DNA of 46,221 nt from Candidatus Calescibacterium sp. (GCA_025057615.1 JANXBF010000007.1:1-46221), one strand, 5' to 3'; positions 33,149 to 42,509 are shown, counted from the first letter of the stretch. Program-made: numbers and translations. Notes: generated from the letters alone by a model not told the origin.

Positions 33149-33237
33149 GAAAATTTGTTTTAGAAAAAACTTTGTTTGAAGAGGAAATTCATTTTAAAAG
33201 AAATTTCGTTTTAAAAAAAAGTTAAAAAATATTTAAC
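33149..33237 (+). repeat. Imperfect short repeats and a palindrome upstream of the flagellar gene
   Basis: The 154-bp gap after der contains three related AT-rich units: GAAAATTTGTTTTAGAAAA at 33149-33167, GAAATTCATTTTAAAA at 33184-33199 and GAAATTTCGTTTTAAAA at 33200-33216. They are followed by the palindrome GTTAAAAAATATTTAAC (33221-33237). The position upstream of an isolated flagellar gene suggests a regulatory role, but AT-richness makes this weak. No standard sigma-28 promoter is obvious. Confidence 0.4.
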
Positions 33238-33288
33238 ATCGTTTTTACATTTTAAGTAATAAAAGATATCTGAAGGGGGTGTAAAAGG

Positions 33289-34053
33289 ATGTTGTATGAA
33301 GGAATGCAGAGAGCCGTAGAAAGTATGAGCTATTTAGTAAAAGTTCAGGAGATCATGACGAATAATTTGGCTAATGCATCCACTACTGGTTATAAACAAG
33401 ATGTGACAGTTGTTGGTAATTTTGGAGATTTACTTCAAAAAAATATGAAATCTATTGAATTAACCGGGATGGATAATTCTGCTGAAGTTGTTGTAAATGA
33501 TAATCCCACTTTGGCTATCAAACAGAAAACCAGTTTTGCCAAGGGTAACTTGGCCAGAACTGACATGGAGTTTGATTTTGCTCTTGATGGAAATGGTTTC
33601 TTTGCTGTAAGTACTCCTAATGGTGTTAGGTACACAAGAAATGGTTCGTTTACTGTTGATTCTGAAGGGGTTCTAAAAACTAAAGATGGTGCTGTTGTTC
33701 TTGGTCAGAAGGGACCAATAAAAATTAAGGATGCAAAATTTGAAGTTAAGGAGGATGGTTCAATATTTGTTAATAACCAATTTGTTGATAAGTTGATGGT
33801 TGTGGATTTTCAGGATTATGGAGCACTTGTTAAAGAAGGAGCTACTTATTTCAAACTTTCGAGAGATGTTCAGCCTATTGAACCCAATACCAGAGTACTA
33901 CAAGGGTTTTTAGAAACATCTAATGTTAATCCTATAAAAGAAATGGTTAATATGGTAAATGTTCTGAGAAGTTTTGAAATGTCCCAAAAGGTACTACAAT
34001 CACAGGATGAGCAGATGAAAAAACACATAGAGCAGGTCTCAAGAATGAGATAG
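33289..34053 (+). CDS. Flagellar basal-body rod protein of the FlgF/FlgG family
   Basis: The 254-residue protein has the N-terminal rod motif (VKVQEIMTNNLANASTTGYK, ~22-41), the central hook-type domain (GVRYTRNGSFTVDSEGVLKT, ~112-131) and the C-terminal helix (GFLETSNVNPIKEMVNMVNV, then LRSFEMSQKVLQS). These are shared by FlgF and FlgG, which form the rod; length is between the two, so I do not choose. Such proteins are exported through the flagellar type III apparatus and have no signal peptide. GAAGGGGGTG precedes the ATG. No other flagellar gene is present and a weak terminator follows, so it is transcribed alone. Confidence 0.92.
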   Translation: MLYEGMQRAVESMSYLVKVQEIMTNNLANASTTGYKQDVTVVGNFGDLLQKNMKSIELTGMDNSAEVVVNDNPTLAIKQKTSFAKGNLARTDMEFDFALDGNGFFAVSTPNGVRYTRNGSFTVDSEGVLKTKDGAVVLGQKGPIKIKDAKFEVKEDGSIFVNNQFVDKLMVVDFQDYGALVKEGATYFKLSRDVQPIEPNTRVLQGFLETSNVNPIKEMVNMVNVLRSFEMSQKVLQSQDEQMKKHIEQVSRMR

Positions 34054-34082
34054 ATCCGTTTTTTCCAAATAGATTTTTGTAT

Positions 34083-34106
34083 TAAAGTTGGATAACTTTA
34101 TTTTTT
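34083..34106 (+). terminator. Probable Rho-independent terminator after the flagellar gene
   Basis: A 7-bp stem (TAAAGTT at 34083-34089 with AACTTTA at 34094-34100), loop GGAT, is followed directly by six T. The stem is AT-rich and so weak, but the layout is canonical. Confidence 0.65.
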
Positions 34107-34169
34107 GAGGAGGAATAGTCTCAGCTTTATTTAATTCTTTCATAAAAATAGTTTTTTTGGGGGTAGTTT

Positions 34170-34454
34170 ATGGCTTATAGACCTTGCAAATACAGACATT
34201 CTCAGCTTGGAATTTTCCAGTGTGAAAGACACATCTATCAACATACTAGTCAAGAACAGTATGATGAGTTGTACCATTTTTGTTTACAGAATGTTCCTGA
34301 TAAATTTTGTCCTTATATAGATTTTGGGTTTGATATGTCTCAGGATCCTCCGAAGATAAATATTAATTGTACTCATCCTTATTTTGGTGGTCCTTTGAAG
34401 GCCATAGGAGATTGTCCTAATTGTCCGTTTCCTGAGGGAGAATCTTTGGCTTAA
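34170..34454 (+). CDS. Small Cys/His-rich protein, possible zinc binder, unknown function
   Basis: This 94-residue protein has Cys at 6, 18, 38, 47, 67, 82 and 85 and His at 10, 21, 25, 36 and 69, a density that suggests metal binding. Examples are CKYRH near the start, CERHIYQH, and CPNC near the end. There is no signal peptide and no membrane segment, so it is probably cytoplasmic, where Cys stay reduced. GGGGGT before the ATG can be the ribosome-binding site. It sits 12 bases before a conserved gene of unknown role, so the two are likely coupled. I recognise no family. Redox, iron-sulfur or zinc roles are all possible. Confidence 0.8.
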   Translation: MAYRPCKYRHSQLGIFQCERHIYQHTSQEQYDELYHFCLQNVPDKFCPYIDFGFDMSQDPPKININCTHPYFGGPLKAIGDCPNCPFPEGESLA

Positions 34455-34466
34455 GGGGAGTTTTTT

Positions 34467-35606
34467 ATGGCTCATGCTTATGTACCTGGACTGAAAGTAT
34501 TAGCCAGAACAATTATCAAGAAAGAGAGAAAGTTGCCTATAGAAGGTGAAGTTTTGGTAAATAAAAATTCTATTGTTAAAGCTCATGATGTTGTTGCAAG
34601 AGCTTATTTGCCTGGCCCTGTTGATATTATAAATGCCGCCAATAAGTTAGGGATTGATCCACAGGAGTTATCTTTATTTCTCATTAAAAAAGAAGGAGAT
34701 AGGGTTAATGAAGGTGAGACCATAGTTAAGTATTCTTCTTTTTTTGGCTTGTTTAAACAAGAAATTAAATCAAACATTACTGGTGTGATTGAGTCTGTTT
34801 CTTTGGCTACAGGGCAGATTATATTGAGAAGGGATCCAACACCTATAGAAGTATTAGCTTTTGTTGATGGTATTATTGAGGATGTTTTGCCAAAATTGGG
34901 AGTGCTAGTTAAAACATACGGAACTTATATACAGGGTATCTTTGGAGTTGGTAAGGAAAAAATAGGAAGACTAAAAGTTATTGTTAATGATAATTCAGGT
35001 GAATTAGTGGATGATTCTTTGCTTAAAAGTGTTGAAAAAGGAGATATAGTTGTTGGTGGAAGCTATGTATCTAAGGAGTTCATAGATAAAGCTATTGAGA
35101 AGGGTGTTAGTGGGATAATAGTTGGTGGGATAGATGCTGAGACTTTGAAACAGATATTGGGATATGAAATAGGAGTTGCTGTTACAGGCACGGAAGACAT
35201 ACCAATAACTTTCGTTATTACTGAGGGTTTTGGAAAAATAAACATGGCAGAGAAAACTTTTCAGTTATTAAAGAATTCTGAGGGTAGGGTAGTTTCTATT
35301 TCTGGTGCCACTCAAATAAGAGCTGGTGTTATAAGACCTGAAATAATTATTCCTTATTTAGATGAGATACAGTCTATTAGTGATATTAAAGAAGAGTCTA
35401 TATCTACTTCTTTGGATGTGGGAGCGTATGTCAGAGTAATAAGAGAACCTTACTTTGGTAAAATAGCTGTAATAACCGAGCTTATAGAGGAACCGTATAC
35501 CATATATACTGAGTCTAAGGTCAGGGTTGCAAAAATAAGAATGCTTGATAGTAATGAGGAAATAATATATCCACGTGCTAATATTGAAATAATAGAAGAG
35601 AAGTAG
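34467..35606 (+). CDS. Conserved protein with barrel-sandwich N-terminus and KOW-like C-terminus
   Basis: The 379-residue protein has an N-terminal part (~20-135) with repeated GEVLV, VVARAYLPGP and EGDRVNEGETIVKY phrases, resembling RnfC/biotinyl-lipoyl barrel-sandwich folds. A middle region (~125-300) includes GTYIQGIFGVGKEKIGRLKV, GDIVVGGSYVSKEFIDKA and GVSGIIVGGID. The C-terminal part (~315-379) reads as a KOW-like beta-domain. There are no Cys clusters, membrane segments or signal. I believe it is a conserved uncharacterised family spread over several bacterial phyla, but I know of no assigned function. AAGGGGAG precedes the ATG. Its small Cys/His partner is directly upstream. Confidence 0.85.
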   Translation: MAHAYVPGLKVLARTIIKKERKLPIEGEVLVNKNSIVKAHDVVARAYLPGPVDIINAANKLGIDPQELSLFLIKKEGDRVNEGETIVKYSSFFGLFKQEIKSNITGVIESVSLATGQIILRRDPTPIEVLAFVDGIIEDVLPKLGVLVKTYGTYIQGIFGVGKEKIGRLKVIVNDNSGELVDDSLLKSVEKGDIVVGGSYVSKEFIDKAIEKGVSGIIVGGIDAETLKQILGYEIGVAVTGTEDIPITFVITEGFGKINMAEKTFQLLKNSEGRVVSISGATQIRAGVIRPEIIIPYLDEIQSISDIKEESISTSLDVGAYVRVIREPYFGKIAVITELIEEPYTIYTESKVRVAKIRMLDSNEEIIYPRANIEIIEEK

Positions 35607-35677
35607 CTCTTCTGATTCTCATTCTCACACTTTGGAGGTTTTTGGGGTAGTTTAAAAAAATATCTTATTGGGTATTT

Positions 35678-36661
35678 ATGGAGTTATTTTCTGTAGTTTT
35701 GAAGTTTTTGTTTTTCTTTTTTGTTGGTACTCTTATTTCATTTTTCGCTGATAATGTAGGGAAAAAGATAGGTAAGAAAAAGATTGTTTTGTTTAATATG
35801 AGGCCTAAGTATACGGCTCTGTTAATAACATCTGTTGCTGGTGGATTAATTGCTGTTCTTAGTATCATTGCACTTTCTCTTCTATCAAGGGATGCAAGGA
35901 TATATCTTTTCCAAATTGATGAAATTGTTAAGCAGATAGATTTTTACAAGAATGAAGTCAGAATTTTGCAAAATAGATATACTGAAATTACGAGAGATAT
36001 ATCAGTTTTAATTCAGACTACTCATATGGGAGATATTATATTTCTTAAGGATCAACCAATATATATTTTTTCATTTTACAATGATGGTAATAAGAGGTAT
36101 TTGTATGAGGCAATAAATGGGCTTAAGAAAGTGGTTTTGAACAGGTATAGTAATCGGCTTGGTTCACAAGCAGAAGTCTATTTATCTAACATAATAAGGA
36201 TAGATCAGAAAAATATTAGTGAGATTAATATTCAGATGCATAAGAGAAGGAATAAAAGGCTGGCACTTATATTTACTTCCAAGAGGAATACATTTATTGG
36301 TGAGTATGTAGATATTAATATTTATCAGATAGAGGACAGGATTATAATTCCTGCTAATACTATTCTTTCGCAGGTTGAAATACAAGACACAGAAGATATT
36401 GAAGGTAATTTTACATTGATAATGCAGAATATTTCAAAAATACAAGATGATCTAGTTAGGAAGGGAAAATTGTTTTTACCCCAAGAAAGATCAATTGGTG
36501 GCGAAATACCTTTTGGAAAAATAGTTAGTGAGTTGATAAAAATAAAGGAAGCGGGATATTTAACAAAAAATAAAAGAAAATTTAAAGTTTTATTAATAAA
36601 TCAGGATGATATATACGTAGCAGGGAAATTTAGGATAATATTGAAAACTATAGAAGAATAA
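35678..36661 (+). CDS. DUF3084-like membrane-anchored coiled-coil protein
   Basis: The protein has 327 residues. Two N-terminal membrane helices (~7-25 and ~46-70) flank SFFADNVGKKIGKKKIVLFN then MRPKYTA, which matches the signature of the DUF3084 family (xGDxxGxKxGKxRLxLFGLRP). A short coiled coil follows (~75-115), then a soluble domain. The function of DUF3084 is unknown. The stop shares a base with the ATG of the RuvC/YqgF-like gene (TAATG at 36659-36663). DUF3084 next to an RNase H-fold nuclease recurs in other bacteria as I recall, which supports both calls. The ATG has no visible ribosome-binding site. A 71-bp leader upstream shows nothing clear. Confidence 0.82.
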   Translation: MELFSVVLKFLFFFFVGTLISFFADNVGKKIGKKKIVLFNMRPKYTALLITSVAGGLIAVLSIIALSLLSRDARIYLFQIDEIVKQIDFYKNEVRILQNRYTEITRDISVLIQTTHMGDIIFLKDQPIYIFSFYNDGNKRYLYEAINGLKKVVLNRYSNRLGSQAEVYLSNIIRIDQKNISEINIQMHKRRNKRLALIFTSKRNTFIGEYVDINIYQIEDRIIIPANTILSQVEIQDTEDIEGNFTLIMQNISKIQDDLVRKGKLFLPQERSIGGEIPFGKIVSELIKIKEAGYLTKNKRKFKVLLINQDDIYVAGKFRIILKTIEE

Positions 36662-37119
36662 TGTATAAGAATTTCAAGAAGTATTACTTAGGAATAGATC
36701 CTGGAACTAGTAAAGTAGGTCTAGCTGTTGTAAATGATAATAAAGAAATAATCTACAAGAGTATAGTTAAAATAAATACTGTTCTTGATATTTTGCAATG
36801 GATCATAGAAGAGTATGATATAGAGGATGTTATTGTAGGTAATGGTTCTAATCATAGAAGAATACTTGGAATGATAAACATTATAAGGGTTGCAAGAAAT
36901 AATCAGAAAAAGAGACTGAGTATACATATAGTTGATGAGAGGAACTCATCTTTGGAAGCACGGAAAATTTTTGTAGATAAAGAAAAGCAATTCCTGAAAA
37001 AAATATTTTGCTACATTAGAAGCCTATTTATGGATTTAGACGATTATTCTGCTTTTGTTCTTGTTTGTAGATTTATTTCCAATTCTGGTTATATAAAGCG
37101 GCAGATCCAGAATCTATGA
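36661..37119 (+). CDS. YqgF/RuvC-like RNase H-fold protein
   Basis: The 152-residue protein carries the acidic RNase H-fold signature: YLGIDPGTSKVGLAVV (~9-24), IVDERNSSLEARKIF (DER motif, ~91-105) and DLDDYSAFVLV near the end. The pattern is closer to YqgF/RuvX (16S rRNA-processing nuclease) than to RuvC, and true RuvC is encoded at 4865-5398. It is translated with the DUF3084-like gene upstream by one-base overlap and with the methyltransferase gene downstream by four bases (ATGA). Whether it acts on rRNA or DNA is not shown. A standalone RuvX may be encoded elsewhere. Confidence 0.8.
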   Translation: MYKNFKKYYLGIDPGTSKVGLAVVNDNKEIIYKSIVKINTVLDILQWIIEEYDIEDVIVGNGSNHRRILGMINIIRVARNNQKKRLSIHIVDERNSSLEARKIFVDKEKQFLKKIFCYIRSLFMDLDDYSAFVLVCRFISNSGYIKRQIQNL

Positions 37120-37973
37120 CAAAGGCTGAATTTCTATTTATCTCTGGTAAGCAACTCAAAGGAATATTTAAACTTAGGGGCAAGGGTGTAAGTTATGTTA
37201 GTATTAATCTTGATCTGAATAAGACTGATAAACAGTATAAGATTTCTATTGTCAAAGATGGAATTTTTTTCCACCATTTTGGTTTATTACTTTCGTGGGA
37301 GGACGTTAGGAAGTTTTCTAAGAAGGAAGAACTTTTGTATTTGGTTAATGCCGAAGGTGTATCACCGCTTCTGTTTTTTAAAGACAAAGTATATAGAATT
37401 TTAGATACAAATCCTCCTTCTTTGGAGCTTGATGGAATTAGAATGCATACCCACAAAGTTTCCGATGATATAAAAAGCAAAATTGAATACTTGAGAATAA
37501 AGCCTGGTAACTTAGTTTTGGATACATGTGCTGGTTTTGGTTATACTGCAATTGAGGTCTCCAAATTTGGTGCTAATGTCATTACTGTTGAGAAAGATCC
37601 ATTTGTAGTTGAGCTTTCTCGTATTAATCCATATTCAAAAACTATGTTCACAAGCAGAAATATTACCCTTATTATAGGTGATATATATGAAATTGATTTC
37701 AAGGACCAGATATTTGATTTTATAGTTCATGATCCTCCCAGACTGGGAAGTAATTCAGGGTATTTATATTCCGATGAAATATATCAAAAATTTTATAGAA
37801 TACTGAAACCCCGTGGGGTTTTGTATCATTATATCGGTAATCCCGGTAAGAAATACAGGAATAAAGATATTCCTCATAGAGTTAGCCAGCGACTTTCCAA
37901 TATAGGCTTTTATACCAAAGTTGTTCCTCAGATACAGGGAATAATTGCTAAAAAAAGTATTTATTGGATATAA
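37116..37973 (+). CDS. SAM-dependent methyltransferase of the COG2521 (archaeal) type
   Basis: The 285-residue protein has an N-terminal ~120-residue domain ending SLELDGIRMHTHKVS and a Rossmann methyltransferase. Motif I is VLDTCAGFGYTAIEVSKFGA, followed by ITVEKDPFVVELSRINPYSK, the catalytic-type loop IVHDPPRLGSNSGYLYSDEI, and LKPRGVLYHYIGNPGKKYR. Together these match a predicted archaeal methyltransferase family (COG2521). DPPR in place of NPPY/DPPY leaves the substrate open; a nucleic-acid base or a small molecule is conceivable. It overlaps the YqgF-like gene by four bases, so it forms a three-gene unit with the DUF3084-like gene. Confidence 0.85.
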   Translation: MTKAEFLFISGKQLKGIFKLRGKGVSYVSINLDLNKTDKQYKISIVKDGIFFHHFGLLLSWEDVRKFSKKEELLYLVNAEGVSPLLFFKDKVYRILDTNPPSLELDGIRMHTHKVSDDIKSKIEYLRIKPGNLVLDTCAGFGYTAIEVSKFGANVITVEKDPFVVELSRINPYSKTMFTSRNITLIIGDIYEIDFKDQIFDFIVHDPPRLGSNSGYLYSDEIYQKFYRILKPRGVLYHYIGNPGKKYRNKDIPHRVSQRLSNIGFYTKVVPQIQGIIAKKSIYWI

Positions 37974-37979
37974 AGATTG

Positions 37980-40900
37980 ATGATTAGAAAATTCTTTTTA
38001 TTCTATATAATGTTTTTTTCTTTTTTTATTTTTGGTTTTTCTGAAATTAGTGGTAGTTACCAAGATTTATTAGAATACAAGATTAAGGGGAATAAAATAT
38101 ATTTTACTGTGTATTTAGACAGGATTAATTTGAAACTTAATAAGGTTGGAAAAATTGGAAAAGAATATTTTGATTACCCCACTTTGTATAAATATATAAA
38201 TTCTGTTCAGAAAAAGATAGGTAATCCATTACTAAGAAATTATGTTAAAATGTTTCTAAAGAATCAGATTATTATTTACACAACTTTTTCAGTTAAGGAT
38301 AAAAGTTTCAAGTTGCCATATTATTATGCTTATATACTTGATTCTACTATGGAGTCAACAATTCATTTTGATAATAGCCATAACATTAGATATATGACTT
38401 CAAAGTTAAAGAATGATTATATTGATTTCTATTTTTCAGCTGATAATAGCTTGTTAAGGGGAAAGTTGGATTTCAAAGTCAATTTCTTAAAAGTTGGAAG
38501 TATTACTTTTGATGGGTTTAATGGTGGTGTGGTTTTTAGTTCGTTTCCTGTGTTTCATATGGATCTAAAATTGAAGGTAAGTAGGGTTTTTTGTAAAATG
38601 GATGGTTTTAATGTTTGGATCAATAATACTTTTCTTCATAATCTTGATGATAAGATGTTTGTTAGGGTTGACAGTATTTGTCTTAGAAGAAATGATATTG
38701 ATTTTGTGGGGATTGAAAATCTAAGTTTTCATATAAAAAATTTTAAATATGATAATTTTATTTTTTTGGCATTAAGTACAAAAAATGAGATTTTAAGAGT
38801 TCGTTTTCTGGACAGGAATATTAAATTTTACAAACTGTTTTTTGATGCAGATTTTTTTTATTCCAAAGATGAATTGAATTTTTATTTTCGTGTTTTGGAT
38901 TGGAAAAGGGACACTTTTGATTTTGACTTTAGCTTTTTGAGAAAGTATGATGGTTTTTTACCAAATTTGGGTAAGAAAATTTTAGAGTATCTTCAATTAC
39001 TGGATTCTAAACACTATAAAACGACAAGGGATTTGTTTTTAACGGTTAATTTATCTACAAATTCTTTCAACATTTTTAATAAAAATTTTATGATTCGCTT
39101 TTGGGGCAATAAGATTGAGTTTTTTGATCGTTTTCTTTGGATCAATCTTGACAATTTAAAAATAATTACTTTACTTTATGAAAATGAGTTTGGTTTTATA
39201 GATCTGTCAAATAAAAAATTAACATATATTTCTAAAATTAGTGGTTTCAGTGTTTTTTGGGATAGTGGTTTAGAGTTTTTTATTACTGATTATAAGAATG
39301 GTGTTTTATGGGATGATGGAATCATGTGGGCCAATTTTGAGGATGTTGGGCATTTTTTCTCTTGTATGCCTATTAAGAATAATGTTTTATTGAATGGTAT
39401 TTTAAATACCAGGTTTTTCACAGAGATAAATAAACTGAAAGGGTTAAAAGTTTTAGGAGTTTTACGTACAAAGCAAAGTAGTGTTAGAATATTGTTTTCT
39501 TATGAAAAAATTCTTTCTTTTTGCAGTATAGATTTTAATTATTATTTATCTATGAAAGGTGGCCACTTAAAAGCTGACTTGTTTCCAAATAACTTGGATA
39601 GTGTTTTAATGTTTTTAATAAAAGCAAAATACATTGGGTTTGTGGAATATAAGGAATACTCTGTTCTATTTTCAAATAGGGAAGTTTTTATTAATTTCCT
39701 CAATTCATTCGTTTACTACAGGATTGATTGGGATAAAATAAGGGAAATGTATTATCTTTTGGCTGGTAGTGGTTTTGTAATTGACAATATTTTAAAATCT
39801 TCAGTTTTGGGTAATTTAGATAATACTTCGAAAAATAATTTGATTAACTTTATTGATAAGAATTTTAGTTATCTTTATAGTGATATATTTCTTGGTAATC
39901 AGTTGATATTTTATAGTGATTCAAAGTTTTTGATTTTTTTAAACGGAGAGGATTTTCTGATAAATTATGTTAACTTTTTTGTGAGGAATGATTCTAAACA
40001 ATTATTGAAGTTTTTCATTCCTGAAACAAACTTTGGTTTTAATGTTCAAGTTGGAAAAGGTTTAATTTTTTATGGTAATGGAATTAAGAAATTATCTAAT
40101 TTTCTGGTTCTTGATTACAAGTTCAAGAAGATTTTTGGAGTAAGAGAATTATTGGGAATAATACTTAATAATGAGATCGCTAAGAATTATTATTTATTGT
40201 TGAACCAAGTGTACAGGAATTTGTTTTTTGATTTTGAGGTTTATTTGAGTGGGAAGAGAGTAATTTATGGATTTGGCAGTAAGAAGAGTATCAATTTTGA
40301 AAGGTATTATTTGGATCTGTGGGTTGATTTGAATAGAGAGGAGCTATACACTATTTCTAATACTTTAGGTTTAAATAAAGATCATATTAACATAATTAAT
40401 ATAATAGATGTTTTAAAGGTCAGGGGATTGTGTGAAATTTCGCAGAATAGCATTAGGATTTATATAGAAGACTCAATTTTTTCTTTGGATTATTTTTTGA
40501 AATTTGGTATAAAAGTTGGTGGTTGGATTGATTTGCGAGTTGATCACAAGAAAAAAAACAACTTATTTGTTAATTCTTACAATTTTGATTTGGAAATGTT
40601 AAAAAATGGTGGTTTTAAATGTGGTAAAATTAAGTTGGTTTCCAATAGCCAAGGATTTAACTGTAATATATCTCTAAATAACAGTTTTTTTGATTTCATC
40701 AATTTAGTTGATTTCATTTATTTAGGTGGAGGTAGCCAGGATAATGTTCTTGAATTTAATTTATCTTCTGATAGTCGCATTTATTATGGAGATTTGAGAT
40801 TAAATCTTTATTTTAAAGAAATATTGTTCAAAAGTTATAAATTAAAGGATTTTTATGGTGATATTTGTGTTGCTTTTGCTACTAGCTCTCTGTTAGAGAG

Positions 40901-42509
40901 TGGTTCGAATTTTTTTGATATTTTTGTTAATAATCTGGATAAGTTATTTGTTGAGGCAAATTTCAATGTTTCTTATTATGTATTTATTGACGAAATATAC
41001 AGAAAGGGATTACAAAATATTAATGTCAGATTGGATAAGGGTGTTGCTATTTTGGATGGAAGGATAAACGTTTCTTTGAAGGAAATTTTAAAATTTGGAA
41101 ATTGGGATAAAGAGATAAAAGTTAGAAATGAGTATTTTTCTGACTATTGGAATCAGATTTTATCAACGGGTTTTGTTGAGATTGTTTTTGAAAAATCGAG
41201 GATTGGTGATTTAGCAGGTTTCTTGAGTTCTTTTTTAAGAGATTTTTCAGTAAAGGAATTTTCAATAAATAGTAAAAATATTGATTTTTTTGCTGATACA
41301 AAGATTAGTTTATATTTTATTTTGTTCGGTTATAATTACATTCTTGATTTTGAACCGAATTTTGATTTGAAAAATGGATACTATTTTTTGAAAAGTTTAA
41401 AGTTTACATTATTTGAGGGTAGTGAACCAATTTCTGTAATAGGTTTTGATTATATTAAAAAGAGGATTGATAACATTTATTTCAACAAATTACCTTCTTT
41501 TCTGGGTAATTTATATGAAGGTAATTTAGCTGCAAATTTGGATTTTAAAAACAATGTTTTTAATTTTTATTTTGATAGGTTTAGTTTTAATTGGTTGTCA
41601 AATAGAATTTTTATAGATGGGGGAATGATTTTGAAGGATAGGGGTTTTGTTGCTCCTGTTTTGAAAGTTAATGGTTCTAATGTAAGTATTGGATTTGATG
41701 GAAATTTTATTTCATTGGTTTCTGAAATGAAAGAATTAGATATAGGAAGATTTTATTATAAGGGTAGGATAAAAACTAATTTACTTGTCTCTACTGACAT
41801 AGAGGATTTGGCTGTATACGGTAATGTAGATGTTTACAGGGGTTTTATGGGGTACAGGAAATATAAGTTATCGGATTCTGTTGTTAAGATTCCTGTAAAT
41901 TTATTCTTAAATTTTAATTCCGTGAGATTTAGGAATACTTTTGCTGATTTTATTTTTTCTGGTAATCTGAGATATATTTCTGATAAGAAGATTTTGATTG
42001 GTGAACTGAGGTCAAGGAAGGGTTTTGTTAGTTTGGCTGATGGTTTATATAGGATCCTACAAGGAAGTTGGATTTTTAGAAGTAATATTTTGGGAGATCT
42101 TTATGTTGTTCTTCAAAAGATGACATCTAATCCATTTGATTATAAAATAAGCATATTTAAAGGTAATATTAATAATTTGAGTTTGGAAGAGTTTGGTTCT
42201 AAAACGAATATTCAGAATAATGATGTTATATCTGATCGTTTAAGCTTAACTTTTTTTAATACTCCTTTACTTGATTTAGTATATTTGTCTTCTTACGGAT
42301 ATACTGTTCAAAGAGAGGTATTTCCTAATGTTTTTGTAAGTTACTTTAGTACCTATTCTGGTGATAAGTTTAGTAAACTTGGGTATGAATGGTATTACTC
42401 GATTGACTGGGTTATTTCAAGGTTCAAGCTTGGTATAATAACTGCCAATTTTAGGACTTACAGTGGTGGTAGAAATAGTATTGGTATCGTTTTTGTAAAG
42501 GGTTTTTAG
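37980..42509 (+). CDS. Giant TamB/AsmA-like envelope protein
   Basis: This 1509-residue protein (from ATG 37980; a TTG directly before is possible) has a signal or anchor at residues 1-22 (MIRKFFLFYIMFFSFFIFGF). A very long beta-rich body follows, full of alternating Phe/Tyr/Asp/Asn and short strands. The last ~250 residues have the TamB-like pattern: IFSGNLRYISDKKILIGELR, RKGFVSLADGLYRILQGSW, DLYVVLQK, and an aromatic final residue. TamB/AsmA proteins span the periplasm and carry lipids or help barrel insertion. No TamA/BamA gene is adjacent. The sequence is strongly diverged, so the family is inferred mainly from architecture and C-terminus. It is one of the two largest genes in the window. 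Confidence 0.78.
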   Translation: MIRKFFLFYIMFFSFFIFGFSEISGSYQDLLEYKIKGNKIYFTVYLDRINLKLNKVGKIGKEYFDYPTLYKYINSVQKKIGNPLLRNYVKMFLKNQIIIYTTFSVKDKSFKLPYYYAYILDSTMESTIHFDNSHNIRYMTSKLKNDYIDFYFSADNSLLRGKLDFKVNFLKVGSITFDGFNGGVVFSSFPVFHMDLKLKVSRVFCKMDGFNVWINNTFLHNLDDKMFVRVDSICLRRNDIDFVGIENLSFHIKNFKYDNFIFLALSTKNEILRVRFLDRNIKFYKLFFDADFFYSKDELNFYFRVLDWKRDTFDFDFSFLRKYDGFLPNLGKKILEYLQLLDSKHYKTTRDLFLTVNLSTNSFNIFNKNFMIRFWGNKIEFFDRFLWINLDNLKIITLLYENEFGFIDLSNKKLTYISKISGFSVFWDSGLEFFITDYKNGVLWDDGIMWANFEDVGHFFSCMPIKNNVLLNGILNTRFFTEINKLKGLKVLGVLRTKQSSVRILFSYEKILSFCSIDFNYYLSMKGGHLKADLFPNNLDSVLMFLIKAKYIGFVEYKEYSVLFSNREVFINFLNSFVYYRIDWDKIREMYYLLAGSGFVIDNILKSSVLGNLDNTSKNNLINFIDKNFSYLYSDIFLGNQLIFYSDSKFLIFLNGEDFLINYVNFFVRNDSKQLLKFFIPETNFGFNVQVGKGLIFYGNGIKKLSNFLVLDYKFKKIFGVRELLGIILNNEIAKNYYLLLNQVYRNLFFDFEVYLSGKRVIYGFGSKKSINFERYYLDLWVDLNREELYTISNTLGLNKDHINIINIIDVLKVRGLCEISQNSIRIYIEDSIFSLDYFLKFGIKVGGWIDLRVDHKKKNNLFVNSYNFDLEMLKNGGFKCGKIKLVSNSQGFNCNISLNNSFFDFINLVDFIYLGGGSQDNVLEFNLSSDSRIYYGDLRLNLYFKEILFKSYKLKDFYGDICVAFATSSLLESGSNFFDIFVNNLDKLFVEANFNVSYYVFIDEIYRKGLQNINVRLDKGVAILDGRINVSLKEILKFGNWDKEIKVRNEYFSDYWNQILSTGFVEIVFEKSRIGDLAGFLSSFLRDFSVKEFSINSKNIDFFADTKISLYFILFGYNYILDFEPNFDLKNGYYFLKSLKFTLFEGSEPISVIGFDYIKKRIDNIYFNKLPSFLGNLYEGNLAANLDFKNNVFNFYFDRFSFNWLSNRIFIDGGMILKDRGFVAPVLKVNGSNVSIGFDGNFISLVSEMKELDIGRFYYKGRIKTNLLVSTDIEDLAVYGNVDVYRGFMGYRKYKLSDSVVKIPVNLFLNFNSVRFRNTFADFIFSGNLRYISDKKILIGELRSRKGFVSLADGLYRILQGSWIFRSNILGDLYVVLQKMTSNPFDYKISIFKGNINNLSLEEFGSKTNIQNNDVISDRLSLTFFNTPLLDLVYLSSYGYTVQREVFPNVFVSYFSTYSGDKFSKLGYEWYYSIDWVISRFKLGIITANFRTYSGGRNSIGIVFVKGF

